DNA of 44,408 bases from an uncultured Cytophaga sp. (GCF_937863595.1 NZ_CALMGQ010000166.1:1-44408); one strand, 5' to 3'. Shown: positions 16,251-25,887, numbered from the stretch's first letter. Notes: generated by a model from the letters alone, not told the origin. Program-made: numbers and translations.

Positions 16251-19200
16251 TTATCGAACAAGATTTATATATCCTTCTTCTTTTATTTCAATATTTTTCC
16301 ATGTTAAGGCTTTTACCTTGTAGACATAAATATCGGAACTTTGTAAAGCGCCATTAAAAGTGCCATCCCAGCCTTCGTGCATATTTGAGGTAGTAAATAT
16401 TAACTGGCCCCAACGATTGAATATCTGGTATTCTAACAGCGTTTTAACACCCCAGCCATTTACGAACACTACATCATTATTCCCATCACCATTAGGTGTA
16501 AACATGGTTGGCATTTTTATAAATGTTTCCGGTTTTATTTTAATGTTATATTGATAATTTTGGTCATAACATCCACGTACATCTGTAACATTCAGATTAT
16601 ATTTTATATCATCTAATGGTTGCACAGTAGGATTATTACACGTTAAGCAACTCAAGCCAGTAGGAGGAGTCCAAGTATATTTATAATACGATTGTCCATT
16701 AACGGGTAGCGTTATGATATCACCAATCACAATACTTGTATCCAAACCTCTAAGTCCAATGGATTCAATTATAATCGCAGGAACGGTTGTTTTATCAGTA
16801 CAGCCATTTTTATCCGTTTCTATTACTTGATATTGAACACTGTGCTGTATAGTTGCGATTGGGTTGGTTGATGTCGTACTTGACAATCCGATTGGAGGAG
16901 CCCATTTATAGGTACTTGTCGGATCGGGATTCAACACATTTAACGCTACCGTACCTTGACCTTGACAAACCGTGTCGCCAATTGCTTTGGTTTCTGGATT
17001 TTTGTAAATAATAATTTTCTTAGCTATTGTATCAACACATCCCAAACTTTGACTTTTTATGGCTAAAGTAACATTGTACGTTCCAGGCTCAGAATAGGCA
17101 TGATTTGACAGATTTGCTTGCGTCGATGTTTTTCCATCTCCAAAATCCCAATTTGATAAATCCGCACCCATAGACTTATTTGTCAATGCATAAGGACCAT
17201 CATTAAAACACGTCGTTGTGTCAACTCCATCTAATCTGTTAAAGTCTGCAATAACTTGATAGATTTGAATTGGGATTTGAATTTGAACATCACAACCTTG
17301 TGAACTTGTTAAACTTAATTTTGCTATTGTAGCTCCGCTTGGTGGGTGGAAATTATATTGATGATCAACAGGTGCTATATTATCAACTACAATTCCATCT
17401 CCAAATGCCCATGTATAAAATACAACATCAATGGTATCTTTTATTTCAAAGTGAATAAATTCTCCTTTACAAATTGCGTGTTTATCAGCAACAAAATTTC
17501 CTTCCGGACCATAAATTTTAAAATTTCTGGAAGTTGTATCGGCACATCCATTAGAGGTAGTGACGATATGTTGAACCAAGTAATTGCCTTTTCCATAAGC
17601 AAGTACATAGTTTGGTTGAGTTGAAACTTCACCGTTTCCAAAGTTCCAAGAATTGGTGATCGGGTATTTTGAGGTTGATTTATCAGTAAATGTAATACCT
17701 CTAGGCGCACACAGAAATTTAACGGTATCAACGTTGGTCGTAAATACAGCTGTTGGGTAGGTCTGTACACTGATTTGTTTTGACGTTTGACCTTTACAAC
17801 CCGTACTTATTTCTTCATAATTTAAGACTACATTGTACACCTGATCTGTTGTATATAAGACAATATTGTTCGATTGCTGCGTACTTGTAGTAGAATTTCC
17901 AAAATCCCAATTATACTTTAAAGAAGAACCACCAATCGTATAATCCGTTGCGCTTAATGATAGGGGTTCGCCCACACAAATTCCAGATTTCGCAATGATC
18001 GTGCTTGTTGGTTGATATTGCTTAATGATCATGGAGATTGTATCTCTACAACCAATTTTATCTTGAACAGTCAAAAATATATTATATTCAGAATTTGACT
18101 GTGGAGGTGTTGTAAATGTATGTGTTGGGTTTTGAAGCGGGGAAGATGTACCATCTCCAAAATTCCAATTCCAGGCAGTCAACGTAGTATCACCTATAGA
18201 TAGATCGGTAAACGTAACCTTGCTTGGATTGCAAATGAAAACATCATCTGCTGTGATAGCTGGTTTAATATCAAATACTTTGATTTTGCGAGATACCGTA
18301 TCTGTACATCCATTTACGTCTGTTACGATGAGTTGTGCTGTGAACACTCCCGCTTTTTTGAACTCAAATTCAGCGATTGGCGAACTTGATTTTACCTCGC
18401 GGATTTCACTGTTGGGTATTTTCCAATCATACCCTTTTCGACATTCTGCAAATACATCTACAGACTTGTTTGCATTAAATGTGTATTTGCCATTTAAACA
18501 GAATAATGAATCGCTATTGATGTCTGCTTTTAACTTTCTTGCTTTTATAATTACCGTATCTTTTGTAGAGGGGCAACCACTAGACGTTTCTGTTGCTGTT
18601 AAAATTACTCTATAATCTCCAGATGTAGTGTAGGTTTTTGTTTCATTTATTGTTGAACCAACGGTTGCATCTCCAAAATCCCAAGTTAAACTGGTTGCGT
18701 TGGTATTTACATCTTTAAAATGATAAGTATATGGATTGTTACAAGCTGCGCTATAATCAATCTTTGCAATGGTTCCTTTAACATTTATAAAAGCAGGTTT
18801 TTTTATGGTAGTTAAGCATCCATTTGTTTCAACTGTTAAAGAAACATCTTGAGGGCCATATAAATCTGTATACTTCCATGTGAGTTGATCTTCATTATTA
18901 CAATGGAAAGACCTATTACCTTCAGTAGTAAAATGATAACTTTCAATTACCCCAGCAGAATTGCCTAGGTTTGTAGGCAATACGGTATTAAATGTAACGG
19001 GCTCTCCCGGACAAACTTCTGTTTTGCTTGATACAAAATCAAGACCAGTTATTTTATCTCCTACTTCAATGGTTATTGCATAAGATGTGTCTATACAACC
19101 TTTCTTAGTAGTTACTATAATTCTATTATCGTAAGTGCCTACTTGGTTAAAAATAACGGTTTCAGAATTATTGTTTGTATTGTTTTTGATGGTGCCATCT

Positions 19201-20651
19201 CCCAACAACCATTTCCATTTTACTATTGGGTCAAAGGATGTACTTACATCTCTGAATGTTACGCTTAATGGTAGACAACCTCTTGAAACATCTGGCATAA
19301 TGCGTCCATTTGGTAACCACAGAGTATCATTCGTTGATGTATTTGCTTTACACCCCGTTTTTTTAGATGTTACAATTAGCGCTGTAACTTGGGATTCATG
19401 AACATTGATACCATAATATGTTTGGTTTGTAGCACTTTTATAGGTCTTAGAAGGAGTGGCGGCTGTACTTAAAGAACCATCATTAAATGTCCATAAATAA
19501 TTAACATTTGATTGATTTAATTCCGCTTTGTATTGAACTGTAAGTGGGCTTGAACAAGAATTTTGTGGTGTATGAAGAATGGAAACTGTCACTTCATCTA
19601 CATAAACTAGTGCTGTTGTTTTATCAGAACATAGTCCATCTGGAGTTGTTACTTGAAGCGTAACGGTGTGCTTGCCTGCTTTTGAAAAAATTACATAAAC
19701 AGTATCTCTATTTTTATAACCTCTAATTATTGAATTGGCATCAACGGTCCATAATTTATTTCCTATGGAGCTTGTTATAAAACGTGCTGAATCATAAATA
19801 CAGATTGTATCTTTTGACTTTTTAATGATAGGTATTGGTCTGCCAACGCTTGCTGAACTGCTTGCTGTCGATTGGCAACCCGTTAAATTTGCTGCAAACT
19901 TAACGCTAAGTTTAGGTATATATGAACCCACTGTGTAAACTTGGTTCGAAGGAGTTGCCAACGTAGATGTTTTTCCATTGCCCAAATCCCATAAATAACT
20001 TAATGGTAGAGTACCAGTTGATGTATTGTTAAACCCAACGTTCAGTGTGGAATTACAGGTAACGGCAATGGCAGGTGTTGTTGTGAAAGATGCGACAGGA
20101 GCATCGTATACTTGAACCACATCTTTAAAAAGTCCTCCGCGATCACAGGTTGGGTAATTTGTTTCGATACCAACAGAAATTGAAAAAAGTCCTTTTTGGG
20201 TGTATAAATGGGGAACCGTTGCTAAGTTAGGTCCTTGTTCACTTGTACCATCACCATATACCCAGGTGTATTTATTGATGGTTACTTTAGGATCTGTCGT
20301 TATATTGCTTTTAATAAGACTATTAAGTGGAAAACATCCTGCATCAACTTGTAAAATATTAATTTCTGCTTTTTTTAATACTTCAATTTTAATGGTTTTT
20401 ATAACCGGACCATTCACGGATTCTTGAAAAGTTACATTATAAATACCCGGTTTATTAAATAGGTTAGAAGGGTTTTGGTGGTCTGATGTTACGCCATCTT
20501 TAAAATCCCAAAAATAAGTAGTAGCCGTTGCTGGAGAGGTAAATGTAACGGTAAGTGGAACACATCCTATCAGAATATCTGCACTTTGACCATAAGCAAC
20601 CCCTGAAATAAATAATAGGTATAGAAATATTATTTTAAAATATTTTGTCAT
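16251..20651 (-). CDS. Giant PKD-repeat surface protein with T9SS type B (CHU_C) sorting domain
   Basis: I start at ATG 20651 (MTKYFKIIFLYLLFISGVAYGQ, a good signal peptide), giving 1466 residues; ATG 20681 only adds a leader before it. The body holds about a dozen PKD-like domains, recognisable by WDFKDG, WVYGDG, WDLGNG, WTFNDG, WNWNFGDG, WNFGNG, YTWAFGDG and SNWDFGDG, most with paired cysteines. The last ~90 residues are a type B sorting domain (MFTPNGDGNNDVVFVNGWG, YQIFNRWGQLIFTTS, WDGTFNG, DIYVYKVKA). Such proteins are exported by T9SS and stay on or leave the surface as adhesins, like SprB-type proteins. It is divergent, with an 87-bp gap, from an operon that contains PorP/SprF, the typical partner of type B cargo. 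Ligand unknown. Confidence 0.93.
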   Translation of the reverse strand: MTKYFKIIFLYLLFISGVAYGQSADILIGCVPLTVTFTSPATATTYFWDFKDGVTSDHQNPSNLFNKPGIYNVTFQESVNGPVIKTIKIEVLKKAEINILQVDAGCFPLNSLIKSNITTDPKVTINKYTWVYGDGTSEQGPNLATVPHLYTQKGLFSISVGIETNYPTCDRGGLFKDVVQVYDAPVASFTTTPAIAVTCNSTLNVGFNNTSTGTLPLSYLWDLGNGKTSTLATPSNQVYTVGSYIPKLSVKFAANLTGCQSTASSSASVGRPIPIIKKSKDTICIYDSARFITSSIGNKLWTVDANSIIRGYKNRDTVYVIFSKAGKHTVTLQVTTPDGLCSDKTTALVYVDEVTVSILHTPQNSCSSPLTVQYKAELNQSNVNYLWTFNDGSLSTAATPSKTYKSATNQTYYGINVHESQVTALIVTSKKTGCKANTSTNDTLWLPNGRIMPDVSRGCLPLSVTFRDVSTSFDPIVKWKWLLGDGTIKNNTNNNSETVIFNQVGTYDNRIIVTTKKGCIDTSYAITIEVGDKITGLDFVSSKTEVCPGEPVTFNTVLPTNLGNSAGVIESYHFTTEGNRSFHCNNEDQLTWKYTDLYGPQDVSLTVETNGCLTTIKKPAFINVKGTIAKIDYSAACNNPYTYHFKDVNTNATSLTWDFGDATVGSTINETKTYTTSGDYRVILTATETSSGCPSTKDTVIIKARKLKADINSDSLFCLNGKYTFNANKSVDVFAECRKGYDWKIPNSEIREVKSSSPIAEFEFKKAGVFTAQLIVTDVNGCTDTVSRKIKVFDIKPAITADDVFICNPSKVTFTDLSIGDTTLTAWNWNFGDGTSSPLQNPTHTFTTPPQSNSEYNIFLTVQDKIGCRDTISMIIKQYQPTSTIIAKSGICVGEPLSLSATDYTIGGSSLKYNWDFGNSTTSTQQSNNIVLYTTDQVYNVVLNYEEISTGCKGQTSKQISVQTYPTAVFTTNVDTVKFLCAPRGITFTDKSTSKYPITNSWNFGNGEVSTQPNYVLAYGKGNYLVQHIVTTSNGCADTTSRNFKIYGPEGNFVADKHAICKGEFIHFEIKDTIDVVFYTWAFGDGIVVDNIAPVDHQYNFHPPSGATIAKLSLTSSQGCDVQIQIPIQIYQVIADFNRLDGVDTTTCFNDGPYALTNKSMGADLSNWDFGDGKTSTQANLSNHAYSEPGTYNVTLAIKSQSLGCVDTIAKKIIIYKNPETKAIGDTVCQGQGTVALNVLNPDPTSTYKWAPPIGLSSTTSTNPIATIQHSVQYQVIETDKNGCTDKTTVPAIIIESIGLRGLDTSIVIGDIITLPVNGQSYYKYTWTPPTGLSCLTCNNPTVQPLDDIKYNLNVTDVRGCYDQNYQYNIKIKPETFIKMPTMFTPNGDGNNDVVFVNGWGVKTLLEYQIFNRWGQLIFTTSNMHEGWDGTFNGALQSSDIYVYKVKALTWKNIEIKEEGYINLVR

Positions 20652-20738
20652 TTTTATAAAAAGTAATACTAACTTGCACAATAATTTTTATGCAAAACTA
20701 CTCAATAAAATACATTTAACAATTATAAAAAATATATT

Positions 20739-21533
20739 TTGATAAAAAATACACTTCTAAATATAGGTTTAATACTATTATTGATATTGAATCATATCAA
20801 TAGTTCATACGCTTCCACTCAGGCAGATTCCATTAAACCTTTGGTAAAAATCAACAAAGAATTTTTAATTGTTGCACATATCGTTTTGGATTCCAATAAA
20901 AATAAAAATATAAGTGAAGCAGCTATTAAATCGGTTATCGAACAACTAAATTCGATCTTTTACCCGATTGGTGCTTCATTTAAGATTTGTGAATTTAAAT
21001 ATATCGAAAACTATAATTACAACGAACTTGTTTCTGGTAAAGTTAGCAAAGAGGAATTAGATCCATTATACAAACTGAGTCATCGGATTAATATGTATTT
21101 TGTTGAAATTCCAGATCTTACAGCTTGTGGTTTTGCAAGTGTAGGCGGTATCGCCGACTTTGGGAATATTATAGTTGCAAAAAAATGTTTAGATATTAGG
21201 CCAATCTCTCAGCTTTATGGATCTTTTTTTGGATTAAAGAATACATTTGATAAAACAATTCCTGAATTAGTAGATGGAAGCAATTGTGCAACAGCAGGTG
21301 ATGGTTTTTGTGACACTCCAGCAGACCCCTATGTACGAGGTGATTTTATGAGTAACTATATAAACTTAATTAATTGTAACTTTATCAGTGAAAAAAAAGA
21401 TGCAAATGGTGAATATTACTATCCCGATTTGGCAAATATCATGAGCGATTATCCGTGTGGATGTTTAACCTTTACGGTACAACAATATAACTCCATGGCA
21501 AATTATTACAATTCACATTTAGGTACCTGGTAA
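20739..21533 (+). CDS. M43 (pappalysin/cytophagalysin)-like protein lacking the zinc-binding motif
   Basis: The 264 residues start at TTG 20739, which gives a clear signal peptide (MIKNTLLNIGLILLLILNH..SSYA); no useful ATG exists. The C-terminal half follows the M43 metalloprotease pattern: GFASVGG, then FFGLKNTF, ELVDGSNCATAGDGFCDTPADP, DANGEYYYPDLANIMSDYP with a Met-turn methionine (M235), and CGCLTFTVQQ. Where active members have HExxHxxGxxH, this protein reads QLYGSFFGLKN (158-168): all three His and the Glu are replaced, while both Gly and the spacing are kept. It should therefore fold like M43 but not cleave. It begins the operon with PorP/SprF (10 bp gap), which suggests a binding or chaperone role in T9SS cargo handling. 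Family assignment is from motif alignment by eye. Confidence 0.75.
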   Translation: MIKNTLLNIGLILLLILNHINSSYASTQADSIKPLVKINKEFLIVAHIVLDSNKNKNISEAAIKSVIEQLNSIFYPIGASFKICEFKYIENYNYNELVSGKVSKEELDPLYKLSHRINMYFVEIPDLTACGFASVGGIADFGNIIVAKKCLDIRPISQLYGSFFGLKNTFDKTIPELVDGSNCATAGDGFCDTPADPYVRGDFMSNYINLINCNFISEKKDANGEYYYPDLANIMSDYPCGCLTFTVQQYNSMANYYNSHLGTW

Positions 21534-21543
21534 TTTCTTTTTA

Positions 21544-22536
21544 ATGAAACTTTTATATACACTTTTATTTCTTTCCCTTTTCTATAGTTCTAGTATTGCT
21601 CAGGATATACATCTTTCTCAATATTATACTTCAAATCTTTCGTTAAACCCTGCTTACACAGGTAATTTTGATGGAGATGTAAAAGTGGGGTTAAACTCTC
21701 GAACGCAATGGGCGCAAATATCTCCAGCAATGAAGACCAACATGATTTCCATAGAAAAGAAAATCTTAACAAAACAGAATGAGTTTGGAGTTGGTATGAT
21801 TTTAATAAATGATCAGGTGAGTTCATTTTTTTTGAATACCAATAAAATAATGCTTTCCGGAAGTTATCAGAAAAATTATAATGGGCATTTAATTCGATTT
21901 GGAATTCAATCGGGTATCGTGATGCGCAATATCAATACCAATGATCAAACATTTCCTAGTCAATGGAATTATCAATTAGGGAGTTACGATCCAACTTCAA
22001 ATAACAATGAAGGGAGTGTTAAAAATACTTGGCATTATATTGATATCAATGCAGGGCTTGGCTGGTCTCATTTATATGGTAAAGTAAAATTATCTGCAGG
22101 CTACGCATTATTTAATGTAAATAGACCAATTGAAGGTTATGGAAGTGCAAACAAAGCAATTCCTTTTAGACATGTTTTTAATACTTCTGCTGTTTATTAT
22201 ATGAATCCCAAGCTTTCTTTGGTTCCGCATATTTTATATATGAATTCTGCAACCGCAACCGATTTTCTTGCAGGAGTAAATGCATATAGAAAGTTTACAG
22301 AACGATTAGGCCTTATGGCAGGTGCTGGCTATAGAGGAAGTACGGCAAATTCAGATGCTGCAATTGCTTATGGAGGTATTAGTTACGATCGTTTTGTATT
22401 TGGCTTGAGTTGGGATTTCAATGTTTCATCCTTAAGTAAGAATTCACGTTATAAGACAGCTTGGGAAGTATCGCTTACTTATACCACTCCATCAAGAAAG
22501 TCGAACAAGGTAACCTTACCTTGTGATCGATATTAA
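21544..22536 (+). CDS. PorP/SprF family type IX secretion outer-membrane protein
   Basis: The 330-residue protein starts with a signal peptide (MKLLYTLLFLSLFYSSSIAQ). The family's N-terminal signature follows: DIHLSQYYTSNLSLNPAYTG, DGDVKVGLNSRTQW, then GMILINDQVS. The rest alternates like an outer-membrane beta-barrel, with aromatic strand ends. PorP/SprF proteins pair with T9SS type B cargo; in Flavobacterium SprF is needed for surface exposure of SprB. The gene lies between the M43-like gene (10 bp) and a PorE-like OmpA gene (36 bp), and opposite a giant type B protein, so it is probably the dedicated partner of that protein. Pairing with this cargo is inference from proximity. Confidence 0.93.
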   Translation: MKLLYTLLFLSLFYSSSIAQDIHLSQYYTSNLSLNPAYTGNFDGDVKVGLNSRTQWAQISPAMKTNMISIEKKILTKQNEFGVGMILINDQVSSFFLNTNKIMLSGSYQKNYNGHLIRFGIQSGIVMRNINTNDQTFPSQWNYQLGSYDPTSNNNEGSVKNTWHYIDINAGLGWSHLYGKVKLSAGYALFNVNRPIEGYGSANKAIPFRHVFNTSAVYYMNPKLSLVPHILYMNSATATDFLAGVNAYRKFTERLGLMAGAGYRGSTANSDAAIAYGGISYDRFVFGLSWDFNVSSLSKNSRYKTAWEVSLTYTTPSRKSNKVTLPCDRY

Positions 22537-22572
22537 TATTTCTTCAATCAAAAAATATTCTTTATATACCTT

Positions 22573-24708
22573 ATGAAATATGTATCATTAAGCATCGTAT
22601 TCATTCTCTCCATTTTTACTATTTCACTTTTTGCGCAAAACCGAGAAGGCATTGATAAAAATTTGAGTCTCTCCAAAATGAAAGCTCGAGCAAAAATTGC
22701 GTATCAAACAGGGGATGTTTATTCCGCACTATTTTATTACGAAGAGGTTGTTAAATTAGATACAACCGATATAAAAACATTATACCTCGTTGCGGATATG
22801 TATCGTTTTACACGAAACTATACATTAGGAGCAGTTACCTATGAAAAAGTATTTTTAACATCTCCCACAGAATATCCTTTAGCATTGTACTATCAAGCAT
22901 TAATGTTGAAAATGTGCGGTAAATACGAAGAGGCGAAAACACACTTTATAGAATTTAAAAAAATATCTACAGACATGGACGATAAAGTTTTAAAAGCAAA
23001 ACTGAATCGTGAACTAACTGGTTGTGATAGTGGTATGGTGTATCGGGATTTTCCAGAAAATGTAAAAATTAAAAACGTAGGGAACTCTGTTAACTATCCG
23101 CATATAGAATTTTCACCCGTTATAATGGATAGTACGCGTCTTGCGTTTGGATCTTTACGAATGGATTCCGTTGAATATTATGATACTAGGGGTGAGCATT
23201 ATCAAAAACCACCCGTTAGACAATTGTATGAAGCGAAAAAAATAAACGGAGAATGGGTTGAGCAAGGGATGTTAGAAAGCATTAATGATACAACCGTTGA
23301 CATGGGGAATTTTGTATATTCTCCTTATTCAAAACGTTTTTATTTCACTAAGTGCACGAAGAGCACACAAGGTAAAGTTTCCTGTGAAATTTATTATACA
23401 GAAAAAGTCTCTGGTTCGTGGTCTAAACCAAGCAAATTACCTGCTCCTATAAATATCCCAGGATATACAAGTACGCAACCTACCATTGTAATTGATACAG
23501 CTTCAACATCTCAAGTTAATGCTACTGCACCAACTTCTAAAAATATGCCTCCTCGTAAAACAGGAAGTACAAGACCTGTTCCAAAACCCAAAGTGAACCA
23601 AACAGAATATTTGTATTTTGTTTCGGATAGACCTGAGGGTAAAGGTGGATTAGATATTTGGTATACATCCTATAATGAAACAAAGAACGTATGGAATAAA
23701 GCGGTTAATTTTACTGTAGCGAATACTTCAGAAACAGATTGTACGCCATTTTTTCACGTTCCTTCTCAAACATTTTATTATAGTACAGACGGCTTAATAA
23801 ATGCAGGCGGCTTAGATATTTATAAAATCCAAAAAGACGGAAGAAGATTTTTACGTCCAGAAAATCTATCCTTTCCGATTAATTCTCCTCAAGATGAATT
23901 AAGTTTTGTGTTAGCAGACGATGGTAAAAATGGATTTCTTGTATCCAATAGACCAGGAGGAACTCCATTTTTTCATGAAACATGTTGCGATGATATTTAT
24001 TCACTTGAAATTATTCCAGCTCCGCCATTTGTTTGTGAATTAGACTTGAGCGTACTTACTAAAGATAATAATTGCGTAGGTGAATTGTTAACGATTCAAC
24101 AAAAGGACACAAAAACAAGTTTGAATAAATCGGATACAATTCGTCTGGCAGATTGTGCGTATAATTTAGCACTTAGTCCCAATACAAATTATGCCATATT
24201 TATTCATAAAAAAGGCTTTGTGAATGATACGTTATTTGTAGAAACAAAAGAAATGTGTTCGAGTCCAATCCTAAAAAGAAAACTTGAAGTTATTGCAATT
24301 GACACAATTAAAGTAGTTCCATTCATGGATGAAAAACCCGTTATTGGTAAGCCATTTGTTTTAAAGGATATACAATATGCGAGTGATGTATCAGACTTAA
24401 ATGAAGTATCACAAAAAGTTATAAACGATTTATTGATTCCGTTTTTAATGGAAAATCCTGATGTGAACATAAATGTAAGTTCCCATACAGATGACCTTGG
24501 TAGTAATAAGTACAATGAAGATTTATCGGAGCGAAGAGCTTCTAAAGTTAAAAAGTATTTGATTTCAAAAGGGATAGCCGCAAATAGAATTCAAGCGAAA
24601 GGCTATGGCGAATATAAACCGCTGGCTTCTAATACAAATCCGGATGGTTCTGTTAATGAAGATGGAAGAAGTATAAATAGAAGAACAGAGTTCTTTATTA
24701 GTAAATAA
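22573..24708 (+). CDS. PorE-like OmpA protein, third and most divergent copy
   Basis: The 711-residue protein has a signal peptide (SLFA-QNRE), TPR region (about 30-150), PD40-like blades (about 165-490), a Cys-containing regulatory-like domain (about 495-575) and OmpA_C (about 590-711; VSSHTDDLGSNKYNEDLSERRASKV, NRRTEFFISK). Between the second and third blades is a Thr/Pro/Lys-rich insert (about 308-344; PTSKNMPPRKTGSTRPVPKPK) that the two other copies lack. Its place directly after PorP/SprF supports a role as periplasmic link between the barrel and peptidoglycan, as PorE does for T9SS. Blades are less regular than in the 8678 and 11257 genes. A 30-bp hairpin ends the operon. Confidence 0.9.
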   Translation: MKYVSLSIVFILSIFTISLFAQNREGIDKNLSLSKMKARAKIAYQTGDVYSALFYYEEVVKLDTTDIKTLYLVADMYRFTRNYTLGAVTYEKVFLTSPTEYPLALYYQALMLKMCGKYEEAKTHFIEFKKISTDMDDKVLKAKLNRELTGCDSGMVYRDFPENVKIKNVGNSVNYPHIEFSPVIMDSTRLAFGSLRMDSVEYYDTRGEHYQKPPVRQLYEAKKINGEWVEQGMLESINDTTVDMGNFVYSPYSKRFYFTKCTKSTQGKVSCEIYYTEKVSGSWSKPSKLPAPINIPGYTSTQPTIVIDTASTSQVNATAPTSKNMPPRKTGSTRPVPKPKVNQTEYLYFVSDRPEGKGGLDIWYTSYNETKNVWNKAVNFTVANTSETDCTPFFHVPSQTFYYSTDGLINAGGLDIYKIQKDGRRFLRPENLSFPINSPQDELSFVLADDGKNGFLVSNRPGGTPFFHETCCDDIYSLEIIPAPPFVCELDLSVLTKDNNCVGELLTIQQKDTKTSLNKSDTIRLADCAYNLALSPNTNYAIFIHKKGFVNDTLFVETKEMCSSPILKRKLEVIAIDTIKVVPFMDEKPVIGKPFVLKDIQYASDVSDLNEVSQKVINDLLIPFLMENPDVNINVSSHTDDLGSNKYNEDLSERRASKVKKYLISKGIAANRIQAKGYGEYKPLASNTNPDGSVNEDGRSINRRTEFFISK

Positions 24709-24710
24709 TT

Positions 24711-24738
24711 AGTGGTAAGTGATCAGTAAAAAGTGGTC
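24711..24738. repeat. Seven-base-phased repeat after the third OmpA gene
   Basis: AGTGGTA, AGTGATC, AGTAAAA, AGTGGTC in phase, starting 2 bp after the stop and leading into the hairpin. Same consensus as 13184-13218. Confidence 0.6.
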
Positions 24739-24796
24739 AGGCATAAAAAAAGTCTATTTTGAGAAACTCAAAATAGACTTTTTTTATGCCTGACCA
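24734..24796. terminator. Perfect 30-bp-arm hairpin, bidirectional terminator
   Basis: Positions 24734-24763 are the exact reverse complement of 24767-24796, with only AAA between. A7 and T7 tracts lie inside the arms. The right arm contains the last four codons and stop of the serine hydrolase gene, so the left arm is an inverted copy of coding DNA. Confidence 0.88.
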
Positions 24797-25887
24797 GAAA
24801 TTTGTCGTAACAATTGCCACCATCGAAGTGGTAAATTTCTGTAATCAAATTTCATAATGCATACAATAACGACATTGGATTTCGGGTTGATATAAATTTG
24901 TTGACGGTACATTCCCAGTGCCATATAATCCCCAAACTCTTTTTCTCCAATATACCAACCGCTGTTGTACCCAATATTCTCACCAAGTGGATTGATGCAT
25001 GCTGTTGTTGATTTTACCCAGTTGCTATCAATAATTTGTTTCCCATTCCACATACCGTTTTGCATGTATAGTTTTCCGAATTTTGCATAATCTCGTGTGG
25101 AACCTCCAAAAAAGCTGAATGCACGGGTATGATGTGTTTGGTAGTCATATCCCCAAACAGAAGAGTCGCAGGTACCGATTTTTGACCAAATTTTTTCTGA
25201 AAAATATTGATACAAATCTTTTTTTGTGGCACGTTCAATTAAAATCCCTAATAGCGTGAAATTTGTATTTACATATTCTAGTTTTTCTCCAGGTTTATAA
25301 TCGAATTCAATTTTAGGTAAGATCTTTTCTATTTTACCATAATTGGTATGTGACAAATGGTTTACATTTTCATGTATACCAGATTTTTGGTTTAACAACT
25401 CATTTATTGTTAAGAGGTCGAAATTTTTATGGTAATTTAATTCAGGAATGTAATTTTTTACTAAATCATTTACCGAACCTACATAACCTTCTTCAATAGC
25501 TTTACCCAAACAAGCAGAAACAAATGTCTTTGCCACTGAAAAAGTAGGCGAGGGTTGATAGCTTTTTAATTTTTTGTCATTGTATTCAAACACAATGCTG
25601 TCATTTTTAATAACCATAAAATGGTAGCATTGTTGTTGTTCCAGAAATTGCTCTAAACGCATTTTAGACAAGGGGGTTTTATATGTCCAGTTGCTTACAA
25701 AAATGGTTTTATTTTTTTCAATTTTAGGGAATTCAAAACACGTATCTGCATGTTTTACTACTGCATGTTTAAACCGTTTTATATCTTTTTGATCGGGTAC
25801 GATATATAAGAAAGCATGAAACGGCAAGCAACTGCTAAAACAAAATACTATAAATATGAAATATTTGAGTAGTCGATTCAAAGGCAT
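24784..25887 (-). CDS. Serine hydrolase, beta-lactamase/penicillin-binding class C family
   Basis: The 367-residue protein has an N-terminal hydrophobic leader (FIFIVFCFSSC, possibly a lipobox) and then a beta-lactamase-fold hydrolase domain. The nucleophile motif SxxK is SVAK (S117, K120) and the second motif YxN is YVN (Y205-N207). DLVKNYIPEL and LLNQKSGI are typical of the group. A third HxG/KxG motif is not clear by eye. These envelope enzymes include esterases, D-aminopeptidases and peptidoglycan hydrolases; true beta-lactamase activity is unusual and is not implied. Its 3' end forms one arm of the hairpin shared with the OmpA gene. It appears monocistronic. Confidence 0.85.
   Translation of the reverse strand: MPLNRLLKYFIFIVFCFSSCLPFHAFLYIVPDQKDIKRFKHAVVKHADTCFEFPKIEKNKTIFVSNWTYKTPLSKMRLEQFLEQQQCYHFMVIKNDSIVFEYNDKKLKSYQPSPTFSVAKTFVSACLGKAIEEGYVGSVNDLVKNYIPELNYHKNFDLLTINELLNQKSGIHENVNHLSHTNYGKIEKILPKIEFDYKPGEKLEYVNTNFTLLGILIERATKKDLYQYFSEKIWSKIGTCDSSVWGYDYQTHHTRAFSFFGGSTRDYAKFGKLYMQNGMWNGKQIIDSNWVKSTTACINPLGENIGYNSGWYIGEKEFGDYMALGMYRQQIYINPKSNVVIVCIMKFDYRNLPLRWWQLLRQISGQA

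Noticed and set aside
17346..19401. Plus-strand ORFs of 60-130 codons opposite the PKD adhesin
   Set aside because: They are shadows of a long gene with clear PKD domains on the other strand.
24784..25887. Serine hydrolase as an antibiotic-resistance beta-lactamase
   Set aside because: SxxK and YxN are present, but the family is broad and no third motif or resistance context is visible.
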